Shown here: positions 38,654-47,483 of the stretch, one piece after another
Layout: each line of letters begins with the position of its first letter
How positions within the stretch are numbered: position 1 is the stretch's first letter
Origin: Rhodococcus jostii NBRC 16295
Lineage (GTDB): Bacteria > Actinomycetota > Actinomycetes > Mycobacteriales > Mycobacteriaceae
Assembly: GCF_001894825.1 (NCBI RefSeq)
Contig: NZ_BCWY01000024.1
Location: 1 to 64,000 of the forward strand
Direction: 5' to 3'
DNA length: 64,000 bases
Translations under genes and position numbers: made by a program
The notes under the pieces: model-generated
The model's input: the letters and a program-made list of their open reading frames with translations, nothing else
Database searches by the model: none
Told to the model about the DNA's origin: nothing

Positions 38654-39433
38654 ATGACCAACACCATGCCCGCACTGTTCCTCAGTCATGGTGCGCCTCC
38701 GCTGGTGGACAGCGAACTGTGGGTGTCCCAGCTGGCGAAGTGGGCCGGCGACCTGCCGCGGCCGACGGCCGTCCTCATGGTGTCCGCACACTGGGAATCG
38801 GCGCCGCTCACGATCGGATCCACCACTACCGGCACGCCACTCGTCTACGACTTCGGCGGCTTCCCCGAACGCTTCTACCGCGCCACGTACGAGTCGCCCG
38901 GCGCCCCGGAACTCGCGGCGCAGGTCGCGGCCCTGATGCCGGACAGCGAGACCGTCGCGCACCAGCCACACCGCGGCCTCGACCACGGCGCCTACGTGCC
39001 GCTGACCGTCATGTACCCGGACGCCGACATCCCGGTCCTGCAGATCTCACTGCCCACCCTCGACCCGCAGCGGCTGCTGCACCTCGGTGAGCGGCTGCGC
39101 CCCCTGCGCGAGCAGGGCGTGCTGATCGTGGGTTCCGGTTTCACCACGCACGGCCTGCCGTTCCTGCGCGACCCGTCGCCCGAGGCGGCAGCGCCCGGCT
39201 GGTCATCGGAGTTCGACGCCTGGGCGCAGGAGCGTCTCGCCGCGGGCGACGTGGATTCGCTGATCGACTTCCGCTCGCTCGCGCCGGGCATGCCGTACGC
39301 CCATCCGACGATCGAGCATTTCGCGCCGCTGTTCGTCACGCTGGGCGCCTCGAGCGATCCCGAGCAGATTCCCCGGCAGGTGATCGACGGCTTCTGGATG
39401 GGGTTGGCCAAGCGGTCGTTTCAGGTGGCCTGA
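38654..39433 (+). CDS. Class III extradiol ring-cleavage dioxygenase (DODA-type)
   Basis: A 259-residue LigB-superfamily protein of the 4,5-DOPA-dioxygenase-like group. Metal and active-site histidines are visible: His12 (FLSHGAPP), His46 (VSAHWES), His111 (RGLDHGAYVP) and one in SGFTTHGLPF. Bacterial members open the ring of catechols or act on unknown phenolics. The ATG at 38654 has AAGGAG upstream. Divergence from a MarR regulator with a palindrome suggests induction by an aromatic compound. Its last 13 nt overlap the end of the convergent bcp gene. Confidence 0.85.
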   Translation: MTNTMPALFLSHGAPPLVDSELWVSQLAKWAGDLPRPTAVLMVSAHWESAPLTIGSTTTGTPLVYDFGGFPERFYRATYESPGAPELAAQVAALMPDSETVAHQPHRGLDHGAYVPLTVMYPDADIPVLQISLPTLDPQRLLHLGERLRPLREQGVLIVGSGFTTHGLPFLRDPSPEAAAPGWSSEFDAWAQERLAAGDVDSLIDFRSLAPGMPYAHPTIEHFAPLFVTLGASSDPEQIPRQVIDGFWMGLAKRSFQVA

Positions 39434-39885
39434 CGCGTCCGGAGGAAGGCCAGGGCCTGATCGCCGTGCGTGTTCGCGCGGAACTCGCTCGAGATGACCT
39501 CGAGCACGGTGCGGTCGGTGTCGATGACGAACGTGGACCGCTTGACCGGGGCGAGCTTGCCGAGCAATCCGCGCTTGACGCCGAACTTCTCCGCGACGGC
39601 GCCGTCGGCATCCGACAACAACGGGTAGTCGAAGGATTGCGCCTCGGCGAACGACGCCTGCTTCGCCACGGCGTCGGTGCTGATCCCGGCGCGCGAGGCG
39701 CCCACAGCGGAGAACTCCACGCCGAGGTCACGGAAATGGCAGGCCTCGGCGGTGCAGACCGGCGTCGACGCCGCAGGGTAGAAGAACAGCACCAGCGGGC
39801 CGTCCTCGAGGAGGCTCGACAGCGATCGTGCGATGCCGTCCTGATCGGGCAGGGTGAATTCCGGTGCGAGTTGACCTGGCTTCAT
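39421..39885 (-). CDS. bcp: Peroxiredoxin, Bcp/PrxQ type
   Basis: Thiol peroxidase of 154 residues that reduces hydrogen and organic peroxides. The peroxidatic cysteine is Cys44 in YPAASTPVCTAEAC, with a probable resolving Cys49, five residues later, as in the PrxQ class. The ATG at 39885 (MKPGQLAPEFTLPDQDG) is the canonical N-terminus. A bcp-type gene lies just before trpE on the opposite strand in mycobacteria too. It diverges from trpE with about 60 bp between starts. Confidence 0.9.
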   Translation of the reverse strand: MKPGQLAPEFTLPDQDGIARSLSSLLEDGPLVLFFYPAASTPVCTAEACHFRDLGVEFSAVGASRAGISTDAVAKQASFAEAQSFDYPLLSDADGAVAEKFGVKRGLLGKLAPVKRSTFVIDTDRTVLEVISSEFRANTHGDQALAFLRTRQAT

Positions 39886-39944
39886 GAGAGCCGAGGCTAC
39901 CCGCGCACGCAGCCACGACGAGTGCGCCTGGGATGATGGTCGGC

Positions 39945-41531
39945 ATGCACGGCGAGCCCACCACGATTCCCGCACCCGAGTCCGCCGCCACCCCGGCCGA
40001 CGGCGGGTCCGACTCGACCACTACACGCGAGCAGTTCCATGCTCTCGCCGCCGAACACCGGGTGGTCCCGGTGACGCGCAAGGTGCTGGCAGACGCGGAA
40101 ACTCCGCTGTCGGCGTACACCAAGCTCGCGGCGAACCGGCCGGGCACCTTCCTGCTCGAGTCGGCGGAGAACGGCCGATCGTGGTCGCGATGGTCGTTCA
40201 TCGGAGCGGGCAGTCCCGCCGCGCTCACCGTCGTCGACGGCGAGGCCGCCTGGTACGGCAACGTTCCCGCGGGAGTGCCGTCCGGCGGAGATCCGATCGA
40301 GGCCCTCGGGCGGACGCTGGAACTGCTCCGGACCGAGCGACTGCCCGACCTGCCGCCGCTGACCGGTGGCATGGTCGGCTTCCTCGGATACGACGCGGTC
40401 CGGCGCATCGAGCGCATCGGCGAGCACGCCACCGACGATCTGCAGGTTCCCGAAATGGTGATGCTGCTCGCGACTGATCTCGCGGCGGTCGACCACCACG
40501 AGGGCGCTATCACCCTGATCGCCAACGCCGTCAACTGGGACGGCACGGACGAGCGCGTCGACGAGGCCTACGACTCCGCGGTCGAGCGACTGGACCGGAT
40601 GACCCGGGCCCTGTCGGCCCCGGCGTCGTCGACCGTGTCCACGTTCGCGAAGCCCGCCCCCGACTACCGGCGTCAGCGCACCACCGAAGGTTTCGGCGCC
40701 GATGTACTCAAGCTCGTCGGGGACATCGAGGCGGGCGAGGCGTTCCAGGTGGTGCTGTCGCAGCGCTTCGAGATCGACTGCACCGCGGACCCGATCGACG
40801 TTTACCGGATGCTCCGCGCCTCCAACCCCAGCCCGTACATGTATCTCCTCAACGTGCCGAACGGCGACGGCGAGACTGCGTTCTCGATCGTTGGGTCGAG
40901 CCCGGAGGCGCTGGTGACCGTGTCCGAGGGTGTGGCCACGACGCACCCGATCGCCGGCACGCGGTGGCGCGGACACACCGAGGAGGAGGACATCCTGCTC
41001 GAGAAGGATCTGCTCGCCGACGAGAAGGAGAACGCCGAGCACCTGATGCTCGTGGATCTGGGCCGCAACGACCTCGGGCGGGTGTGCGAGCCGGGCACGG
41101 TGAAGGTTCACGACTACCGGCACATCGAACGGTACAGCCACGTGATGCACCTCGTGTCCACCGTCACCGGCCACCTCGCGGAGGGCAAGCAGGCCCTCGA
41201 CGCCGTCACCGCGTGCTTCCCGGCGGGCACCCTGTCCGGCGCGCCGAAGGTCCGGGCGATGCAGCTGATCGAGGAACTCGAACCCACGCGCCGCGGGATC
41301 TACGGCGGCATCATCGGGTACCTCGACTTCGCCGGCGACGCCGACACGGCGATCGCGATCCGGACGGCGCTGATCAAGGACGGCGTCGGGTACGTCCAGG
41401 CGGGCGCGGGCGTCGTCGCGGACTCGAACCCGGAGTACGAGGACACCGAGGCGCGGAACAAGGCGATGGCGGTGCTCAGCGCGATCGCGGCGGCGCACAC
41501 GCTGAAGACCCTGGGAGGCGACACGCAGTGA
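39945..41531 (+). CDS. trpE: Anthranilate synthase component I TrpE
   Basis: Makes anthranilate from chorismate with the glutaminase subunit TrpG, which is not in the window. It has 528 residues. N-terminal feedback-site motif [18 protein letters not shown] is present, with the chorismate-binding core further on: [62 protein letters not shown] and GGIIGYLDF. The ATG at 39945 (MHGEPTT) is preferred because mycobacterial TrpE begins in the same way; in-frame ATGs at 39933 and 39936 are alternatives. No Trp-rich leader peptide is seen upstream. It overlaps the next gene by 4 nt. Confidence 0.95.
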   Translation: MHGEPTTIPAPESAATPADGGSDSTTTREQFHALAAEHRVVPVTRKVLADAETPLSAYTKLAANRPGTFLLESAENGRSWSRWSFIGAGSPAALTVVDGEAAWYGNVPAGVPSGGDPIEALGRTLELLRTERLPDLPPLTGGMVGFLGYDAVRRIERIGEHATDDLQVPEMVMLLATDLAAVDHHEGAITLIANAVNWDGTDERVDEAYDSAVERLDRMTRALSAPASSTVSTFAKPAPDYRRQRTTEGFGADVLKLVGDIEAGEAFQVVLSQRFEIDCTADPIDVYRMLRASNPSPYMYLLNVPNGDGETAFSIVGSSPEALVTVSEGVATTHPIAGTRWRGHTEEEDILLEKDLLADEKENAEHLMLVDLGRNDLGRVCEPGTVKVHDYRHIERYSHVMHLVSTVTGHLAEGKQALDAVTACFPAGTLSGAPKVRAMQLIEELEPTRRGIYGGIIGYLDFAGDADTAIAIRTALIKDGVGYVQAGAGVVADSNPEYEDTEARNKAMAVLSAIAAAHTLKTLGGDTQ

Positions 41532-42232
41532 GTGAGGCGTCGGAGACGGTTCGGGAACCCGCGCGGGCGGGACGTCGCCGGTCGATGATCGCGGTACTGC
41601 TGCTCGCGGTGGCCGCCGTGTGCCTGTGGGGTGCCTCCCGGATGACGTGGGTGGAGGTCACCTCTTCCGACGGACTCGGCGAGGAACGCGCCTCCGCGCT
41701 CGTCGGCGGCACGTGGGCCGCGGCCCTCACTCCTCTCGCGTTGACCCTGGTCGCCGCGATCGCGGCGTCGTTCGCGGTCAAGGGTTGGGCCCTGCGGGTG
41801 CTCGGTGTGCTCGTCGCGGTGGTGGCCGTCGCGGCCGCGGTGCCTGCGGTGAGGTTGATCGTCTCCGGTGCCTCCGACGACGAGGCGGGACGGCTGGCCG
41901 AGCTCCCGGGCCGCGCCGACGTCCAGTCGGTGTCGGTGCACGTCGGACCGGCCGTCCTCGTGCTGGTCGGCGCTCTCGCGGCCCTGGTCGCCGCGGTGGA
42001 ACTCGTCCGGCGTCCCCGGGTGCGGGCGGGACTCTCCTCCAAGTACGACAGCCCGGGTGCACGACGTGATGCGGCGAAGAAGGCCGGTGCCGATCCGGCC
42101 GGGGAACCCGTCACCCAGCGCATGCTGTGGGACGCCCTGGACGCGGGCGAGGACCCGACGGTGGACGACAAGAAAGCCGAAGCTGTCGACCAAGTTGACG
42201 GCTCCGACAAAGACCCGGGTACCCGAACGTAA
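41528..42232 (+). CDS. Trp-operon-associated membrane protein (TIGR02234 family)
   Basis: A 234-residue membrane protein found between trpE and trpC in actinobacteria. Four hydrophobic segments lie at about 20-38, 61-82, 87-107 and 144-163, followed by a hydrophilic C-terminal tail of about 65 residues. The GTG at 41528 overlaps the trpE stop by 4 nt. The function is unknown; its constant place in trp operons suggests a role in tryptophan transport or regulation, which is inference. Confidence 0.85.
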   Translation: MSEASETVREPARAGRRRSMIAVLLLAVAAVCLWGASRMTWVEVTSSDGLGEERASALVGGTWAAALTPLALTLVAAIAASFAVKGWALRVLGVLVAVVAVAAAVPAVRLIVSGASDDEAGRLAELPGRADVQSVSVHVGPAVLVLVGALAALVAAVELVRRPRVRAGLSSKYDSPGARRDAAKKAGADPAGEPVTQRMLWDALDAGEDPTVDDKKAEAVDQVDGSDKDPGTRT

Positions 42233-42318
42233 ACAGAATCAGAGTGCCATCTAGGCTGGCTTCACCCCTGATGATGTTCCTCACATCGGGTTTCTGCCCA
42301 GAAAGGACTCGGGCCACG

Positions 42319-43128
42319 ATGACCGTTCTCGACTCGATTCTCGACGGGGTGCGCGCCGACGTCGCCGCCCGCGAAGCCGTCCTTGACTTCGCTGCAGTCA
42401 AGGCTGCCGCCGCTGCCGCACCGCCGGCCCTCGATGCCGCGGCCGCCCTGCTCGAGCCGGGCATCGGAGTCATCGCCGAGGTCAAGCGCGCGAGCCCCTC
42501 GAAGGGCGCGCTCGCCGACATCGCCGATCCCGCCGAACTGGCCGCCGCCTACCAGGCCGGTGGTGCCCGGGTGATCAGCGTGCTCACCGAGGAGCGACGG
42601 TTCCAGGGGTCCCTCGCGGACCTCGACGCCGTGCGCCGGGCGGTGAGCATCCCGATCCTCCGCAAGGACTTCATCGTCGGGCCGTACCAGATCCACGAGG
42701 CCCGCGCGCACGGCGCCGACGTCGTGCTGCTCATCGTCGCCGCCCTCGAGCAGGACGCGCTGGCGTCGCTGATCGACCGCACGGAGTCGCTCGGCATGAC
42801 CGCACTGGTCGAGGTGCACACCGAGCAGGAAGCCAATCGGGCGCTCGAAGCGGGCGCCAAGGTCATCGGGGTCAACGCGCGCAACCTCAAGACGCTCGAG
42901 GTCGACAAGAACACCTTCGGGGAGATCGCTCCCGGACTGCCCACGGAGATCATCAAGATCGCCGAGTCCGGGGTGCGGGGCACGGCCGACCTGCTGGCCT
43001 ACGCCGGTGCGGGAGCCGACGCGGTCCTGGTCGGCGAAGGCCTCGTCACCAGCGGGGATCCGCGCAAAGCCGTGGCCGATCTGGTCAACGCCGGCGCGCA
43101 CCCGTCCTGCCCCAAGCCGTCACGCTGA
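42319..43128 (+). CDS. trpC: Indole-3-glycerol phosphate synthase TrpC
   Basis: Closes the indole ring from CdRP. It has 269 residues and is monofunctional (no fused TrpF). Family motifs are [76 protein letters not shown] (in pieces) and ESGVRGTAD. The ATG at 42319 has AGAAAGGA upstream. An 86-bp gap separates it from the membrane gene before it; I see no terminator or leader peptide there. Confidence 0.95.
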   Translation: MTVLDSILDGVRADVAAREAVLDFAAVKAAAAAAPPALDAAAALLEPGIGVIAEVKRASPSKGALADIADPAELAAAYQAGGARVISVLTEERRFQGSLADLDAVRRAVSIPILRKDFIVGPYQIHEARAHGADVVLLIVAALEQDALASLIDRTESLGMTALVEVHTEQEANRALEAGAKVIGVNARNLKTLEVDKNTFGEIAPGLPTEIIKIAESGVRGTADLLAYAGAGADAVLVGEGLVTSGDPRKAVADLVNAGAHPSCPKPSR

Positions 43129-43190
43129 GCCTGCGTCGGCGGAACTGACCCGGACGGCGGCGGAACCTAGCGTTGGGGCAGACTGGACCT

Positions 43191-44510
43191 GTGACTTCAC
43201 GTAATCAGGAAACCGTCTTCAAGGGTGGCAATCTGCCGACTGCCAGCGCCGGAATCGCCGAGCGCACGACGCACGACCCCGACGCCGGAGGGCACTTCGG
43301 CGTGTACGGCGGACGGCACGTGCCGGAGGCCCTGATGGCAGTGATCGAGGAGGTCACCGCCGAGTACGAGAAGGCGCGCGCCGACGACGCGTTCCTGAAC
43401 GAACTCGATCGTCTCCAGCGCGACTACACCGGCCGTCCGTCCCCGATCTTCGAGGCGACCCGCATGAGCGAGTTCGCCGGCGGGGCACGCCTCATCCTCA
43501 AGCGCGAAGACCTCAACCACACCGGCTCGCACAAGATCAACAACGTGCTCGGCCAGGTGCTGCTCGCCAAGCGCATGGGCAAGACCCGGATCATCGCGGA
43601 GACCGGCGCCGGCCAGCACGGTGTGGCCACCGCGACCGCCTGTGCCCTCCTCGGCCTCGAATGCGTCGTCTACATGGGCGCCGTCGACACCGAGCGTCAG
43701 GCGCTGAACGTCGCCCGCATGAGGCTGCTGGGCTCCTCGGTGGTGTCGGTCGAGTCGGGGTCGCGAACCCTGAAGGACGCGATCAACGAGGCGCTGCGCG
43801 ACTGGGTCACCAACGCCCACAACACCTACTACTGCTTCGGCACCGCCGCGGGGCCGCACCCGTTCCCGACCATCGTCCGCGACTTCCAACGGGTCGTCGG
43901 TCTGGAGACGCGGGCCCAGGTGCAGGCGCTGACAGGCCGGCTGCCCGACGCGGTGACGGCGTGCGTCGGCGGCGGGTCCAACGCCATCGGAATCTTCCAC
44001 GCCTTCCTCGACGACCCGGCCGTGCGGCTGGTCGGCTACGAGGCCGCCGGTGACGGTGTCGAGACCGGGCGGCACGCCGCCACGTTCGCGGCAGGCACGC
44101 CGGGCGCGTTCCAGGGCGCGTACTCGTACCTGCTGCAGGACGAGGACGGGCAGACCATCGAATCGCACTCGATCTCGGCGGGCCTCGACTACCCGGGTGT
44201 CGGGCCCGAGCACGCACTCCTCAAGGACACCGGCCGCGCCACCTACGAACCGGTCACCGACACCGAGGCGATGGACGCGCTGCGTTTGCTGTCCGAGCGC
44301 GAGGGCATCATCCCGGCCATCGAATCCGCGCACGCGGTCGCCGGGGCGCTGCGACTGGGTCGCGAGCTGGGGAAGGGCGCGATCATCGTCATCAGCCTGT
44401 CCGGGCGCGGCGACAAGGACATGGACACGGCGGCCAAGTGGTTCGGACTGTTCGATCCCGACGACTCCACCGAGACCACCACGACTGACAAGGAAGGTTC
44501 GGCCAAGTGA
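43191..44510 (+). CDS. trpB: Tryptophan synthase beta subunit TrpB
   Basis: PLP enzyme that joins indole and serine. It has 439 residues. Typical motifs are [16 protein letters not shown], the PLP lysine in [28 protein letters not shown], the phosphate-binding VGGGSNAIG and [10 protein letters not shown]. The GTG at 43191 gives [13 protein letters not shown]. The stop overlaps trpA by 4 nt, as expected for subunits of one complex. Confidence 0.96.
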   Translation: MTSRNQETVFKGGNLPTASAGIAERTTHDPDAGGHFGVYGGRHVPEALMAVIEEVTAEYEKARADDAFLNELDRLQRDYTGRPSPIFEATRMSEFAGGARLILKREDLNHTGSHKINNVLGQVLLAKRMGKTRIIAETGAGQHGVATATACALLGLECVVYMGAVDTERQALNVARMRLLGSSVVSVESGSRTLKDAINEALRDWVTNAHNTYYCFGTAAGPHPFPTIVRDFQRVVGLETRAQVQALTGRLPDAVTACVGGGSNAIGIFHAFLDDPAVRLVGYEAAGDGVETGRHAATFAAGTPGAFQGAYSYLLQDEDGQTIESHSISAGLDYPGVGPEHALLKDTGRATYEPVTDTEAMDALRLLSEREGIIPAIESAHAVAGALRLGRELGKGAIIVISLSGRGDKDMDTAAKWFGLFDPDDSTETTTTDKEGSAK

Positions 44511-45310
44511 GCGAACGACTCTCGCGCCTCGCCCCGACGTTCGCGCAGTGCCGCGAGGAGAAGCGCGCCGCGCTCGTCGGGTATCTCCCGGCCGGTTTCC
44601 CCACCGTCAAGGACTCCATCGACGTGTTCAAGGCGATGGTCGAATCCGGTTGCGACATCGTCGAGGTCGGCATCGCCTACTCCGACCCGGTGATGGACGG
44701 GCCGACCATCCAGGCGGCGGCCGAGACGGCGCTGCAGAACGGTGTCCGGGTGCGTGACGTGTTCACCGTCGTCGAAGCGATCGCCTCCGTCGGCGGCAAG
44801 GCCGTCGTCATGACCTACTGGAATCCGGTCCTGCAGTACGGCGTCGACAAGTTCTCCCGCGACCTGGCGAGTGCCGGCGGCCTCGGGCTGATCACGCCCA
44901 ACCTCATCCCCGAGGAAGCCGGCGAGTGGATCGCCGCGTCGAAGGAACACGACCTCGACCGGATCTTCCTCGTGGCGCCGTCGTCGACCGAGGAACGCCT
45001 CGCGATGACCCTCGACGCCAGCAGCGGCTTCGTGTACGCCGCGTCCACGATGGGTGTCACCGGCGCCCGCGACGCGGTGTCGTCGATGGCACCCGAGCTG
45101 ACGGCCCGCATCCGCGCGCACTCGGACATTCCGGTGGGCGTCGGGCTGGGTGTGCGGTCGGGCGCGCAGGCCGCCGAGATCGCCGCGTACGCCGACGCCG
45201 TCATCGTCGGATCCGCGCTGGTCACCGCCGCGGAGAGTGGTCTGGACGCCGTGCGCTCGCTCACGAAGGAACTCGCCGAGGGCGTTCGCTCCGCTACCGT
45301 GGCGTCGTGA
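44507..45310 (+). CDS. trpA: Tryptophan synthase alpha subunit TrpA
   Basis: Cleaves indoleglycerol phosphate to indole for TrpB. It has 267 residues. Motifs: [29 protein letters not shown] with the catalytic Glu and Asp, and [12 protein letters not shown] near the phosphate site. The GTG at 44507 overlaps trpB, and its stop overlaps lgt by 4 nt, joining the trp genes to lipoprotein maturation, as in mycobacteria. Confidence 0.96.
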   Translation: MSERLSRLAPTFAQCREEKRAALVGYLPAGFPTVKDSIDVFKAMVESGCDIVEVGIAYSDPVMDGPTIQAAAETALQNGVRVRDVFTVVEAIASVGGKAVVMTYWNPVLQYGVDKFSRDLASAGGLGLITPNLIPEEAGEWIAASKEHDLDRIFLVAPSSTEERLAMTLDASSGFVYAASTMGVTGARDAVSSMAPELTARIRAHSDIPVGVGLGVRSGAQAAEIAAYADAVIVGSALVTAAESGLDAVRSLTKELAEGVRSATVAS

Positions 45311-46368
45311 CTTCCACTGTGGACGTACTGGCCTACATTCCGAGTCCGCCCCAAGGTGTCTGGTATGTCGGACCGGTGGCCCTGCGCGCGTACGCGCTGT
45401 TCATCATCGTCGGGATCGTCGTCGCGATCGTGTGGGGCGACCGCCGCTGGGTCGCCCGCGGCGGCGAGAAGGGCACCGTCCTCGACATCGCGATCTGGGC
45501 GGTGCCGTTCGGCCTGATCGGCGGCCGGCTGTACCACGTGATGACCGATTGGCCGACGTACTTCGGGGAGGGCGGCGATCCCGTCGACGCCCTGAAGGTG
45601 TGGCAGGGCGGCCTCGGCATCTGGGGCGCCGTGGCGCTCGGTGGTGTCGGCGCGTGGATCGGGTGTCGTCGCCGCGGCATCCCGCTGCCGGCACTCGGCG
45701 ACGCGGTCGCGCCCGCGATCTTGCTCGCGCAGGCGATCGGCCGGCTCGGAAACTACTTCAATCAGGAGCTGTACGGTCGCGAGACGGACGTCCCGTGGGG
45801 GCTCGAGATATTCGAGCGCCGCAACGACGCGGGGCAGGTGTCGCCGCAGCTGATCGACGGCGTCTCCACCGGCCAGGTGGCATTTGTGGTGCATCCGACA
45901 TTCCTGTACGAAGCGTTGTGGAACGTGCTGATCGTCATCCTGCTCGTGTGGGTCGATCGCCGCTTCCGCATCGGCCACGGCCGCCTCTTCGCGCTGTACG
46001 TCGCCGGGTACTGTGCCGGACGCTTCTGGATCGAACTGATGCGCAGCGACCACGCCAGCCTCATCGCGGGTGTCCGCGTGAACTCGTTCACCTCGGCCCT
46101 CGTGTTCGTCGCGGCGCTGGTGTACTTCTTCGCCGCCACGAAGGGCCGCGAGGATCCGGCGGACCTGCGTCCGGCCGGCGAGGGGCAGGCGCCGGCAGAG
46201 ACCACTGCCGCTGTCTCCGACACGAAGGTCGAGGAAGGCAAGAAACTCGAGGACGAGAAGGTCGAGGACAAGTCGGTATCGGACGAGAAGGCCGCGAGTA
46301 CTGCGAGTGCCGGCGGCGACGCGGGGACGAAGACCATCGACAGCAAGAAGGATGACGCGCATGACTGA
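45307..46368 (+). CDS. lgt: Prolipoprotein diacylglyceryl transferase Lgt with long charged tail
   Basis: Membrane enzyme that adds diacylglycerol to the lipobox cysteine of prolipoproteins. It has 353 residues. About seven hydrophobic helices fill the first 275 residues; the Lgt signature GRLGNYFNQELYGRETDVPWG is present, as are WQGGLGIWGAV and HPTFLYEALWN. Residues after about 277 form a charged, lysine/glutamate-rich tail, as in other actinobacterial Lgt proteins. The GTG at 45307 overlaps trpA. It overlaps the TM2 gene by 8 nt. A possible substrate is the lipoprotein at 62509. Confidence 0.95.
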   Translation: MTSTVDVLAYIPSPPQGVWYVGPVALRAYALFIIVGIVVAIVWGDRRWVARGGEKGTVLDIAIWAVPFGLIGGRLYHVMTDWPTYFGEGGDPVDALKVWQGGLGIWGAVALGGVGAWIGCRRRGIPLPALGDAVAPAILLAQAIGRLGNYFNQELYGRETDVPWGLEIFERRNDAGQVSPQLIDGVSTGQVAFVVHPTFLYEALWNVLIVILLVWVDRRFRIGHGRLFALYVAGYCAGRFWIELMRSDHASLIAGVRVNSFTSALVFVAALVYFFAATKGREDPADLRPAGEGQAPAETTAAVSDTKVEEGKKLEDEKVEDKSVSDEKAASTASAGGDAGTKTIDSKKDDAHD

Positions 46369-47209
46369 ACCGGGGAAAGCATCCGACGATTCCGGCAAGG
46401 GTGAACCCGAGGACGCACACAAGGTCGACCTGGGGAAGAGCGGCGACGGCACCGAGAACAGCGAGTCGAACCTGCCGCCCGAGTTCGGCTCACCCTTCGA
46501 TTACGACGCCACCGCCGAGGCCTCGCTGTCCCAGCCGCCGGCCACGTCCGACGCGACACCCTCACCGGGCGCGTCCGGCACCGGACCGGGATGGGATACC
46601 TACTCGGGGGTCGGGAACGGTCCGGGCTGGGGTTCGACGCCCACCTATCCGTCGCCGAGCGGAACCGAGCCGACGGCGCCGTTCCCGAACGTGGGGGAGT
46701 CGACGTCGCCGACCGCGCCCTACACGGGGTACGACAAGCCGCAGCAGCAACCGGACGGTCCCACGTACGGAGCACCCGACCCGAACTACGGCGCGCAGTA
46801 CGGCGCGGCCCCGCAGGACTACCAGCAGCCGGGGTACCAGCAGCCCGGATACGGGCAGCAGCAGGGCTACCCCCAGCAGGGCTACCCCCAGCAGGGGTAC
46901 CCGCCGCCGGGATATGCCCCCGCCGGGTACAACGCGTACGCCGATCCGTCGGCGCCGTTCGGCCGGCATCCGCTGACGGGTGAGCCGTACTCCGACAAGT
47001 CCAAGCTGACCGCCGGTCTGCTGCAGATCTTCCTCGGCGGTTTCGGAGTCGGGCGGTTCTATCTCAACCAGCCCGGAATCGCCGTCGCGCAGATTGCCGT
47101 CACGTGGCTCACCTGCGGTCTCGGCGGAATCTGGCCGCTGGTCGACGGCATCATGATGCTGACCGGAAGTGTGAAGGACAAGTACGGACGCCCCCTCCGG
47201 GAGCAGTGA
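46361..47209 (+). CDS. TM2-domain protein with Pro/Gln/Tyr-rich repeats
   Basis: A 282-residue protein. The first 215 residues are hydrophilic; residues about 130-200 are low-complexity with short Tyr-Pro-Gly repeats (YQQPGYQQPGYGQQQGY and PQQGYPQQGYPPPGYAPAGY). A TM2 domain follows, with two helices (KSKLTAGLLQIFLGGFGVGRFYL and IAVAQIAVTWLTCGLGGIWPLVDGIMML), then a short basic end. The ATG at 46361 overlaps lgt by 8 nt. Function unknown; the disordered N-terminal part may mediate contacts or condensate-like behaviour at the membrane. The terminator at 47226-47261 follows. Confidence 0.85.
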   Translation: MTEPGKASDDSGKGEPEDAHKVDLGKSGDGTENSESNLPPEFGSPFDYDATAEASLSQPPATSDATPSPGASGTGPGWDTYSGVGNGPGWGSTPTYPSPSGTEPTAPFPNVGESTSPTAPYTGYDKPQQQPDGPTYGAPDPNYGAQYGAAPQDYQQPGYQQPGYGQQQGYPQQGYPQQGYPPPGYAPAGYNAYADPSAPFGRHPLTGEPYSDKSKLTAGLLQIFLGGFGVGRFYLNQPGIAVAQIAVTWLTCGLGGIWPLVDGIMMLTGSVKDKYGRPLREQ

Positions 47210-47225
47210 AAATCCGAGAGAGAAA

Positions 47226-47261
47226 CTGTGGCCCGTGTTGCTGATGCGACACGGGCCACAG
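47226..47261 (+). terminator. Strong terminator hairpin after the trp-lgt-TM2 operon
   Basis: CTGTGGCCCGTGT and ACACGGGCCACAG pair over 13 bp with a 10-nt loop, 17 nt after the TM2 stop. No T-tract follows, as is usual in high-GC actinobacteria. Confidence 0.85.
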
Positions 47262-47315
47262 TGCGTTCCGGGGCCCGATTCGGCATATCTCGCCGGGTAT
47301 CCGTCCTGGTAAGCT

Positions 47316-47483
47316 GAGCGCGCCGGATGTATGTCCGGTTACAACCTTCACGGGCCGAAGCTGTCCCGGTAGACCCCCGAAAAGCAGTTAGCGCCCGTCG
47401 TGGCGACCCCGCTAGCGGAGGCCGCCGACAGCACGTGCGGAGCGCACACTGGTGGTCTTCCTGGCCGATGTGGAGGTATATCG
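47316..47483 (+). promoter_or_regulatory. Structured leader upstream of gltB
   Basis: A TAAGCT -10-like hexamer at 47310-47315 would start a leader of about 160 nt. Hairpins visible in it: CCGGA/TCCGG (47323-47338), CGGG/CCCG (47351-47368), and a two-level stem GTTAGCG/CGCTAGC (47387-47416) enclosing GTCG-TGG-CGAC. It ends with GGAGG before the GTG at 47484. I cannot match it to a known riboswitch. The gltB frame is open through the last 84 nt from a GTG-less upstream codon at 47400, so part of it could also be coding. Confidence 0.45.

Noticed and set aside
39886-39944. A tryptophan-rich leader peptide or attenuator before trpE
   Set aside because: The gap to bcp is about 60 bp and contains no short frame with clustered Trp codons and no terminator hairpin.
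47400-47483. 28-residue N-terminal extension of GltB from 47400
   Set aside because: The GTG at 47484 has a good ribosome site, and a 21-residue propeptide before the nucleophile cysteine already fits the family; the upstream stretch folds into stems.
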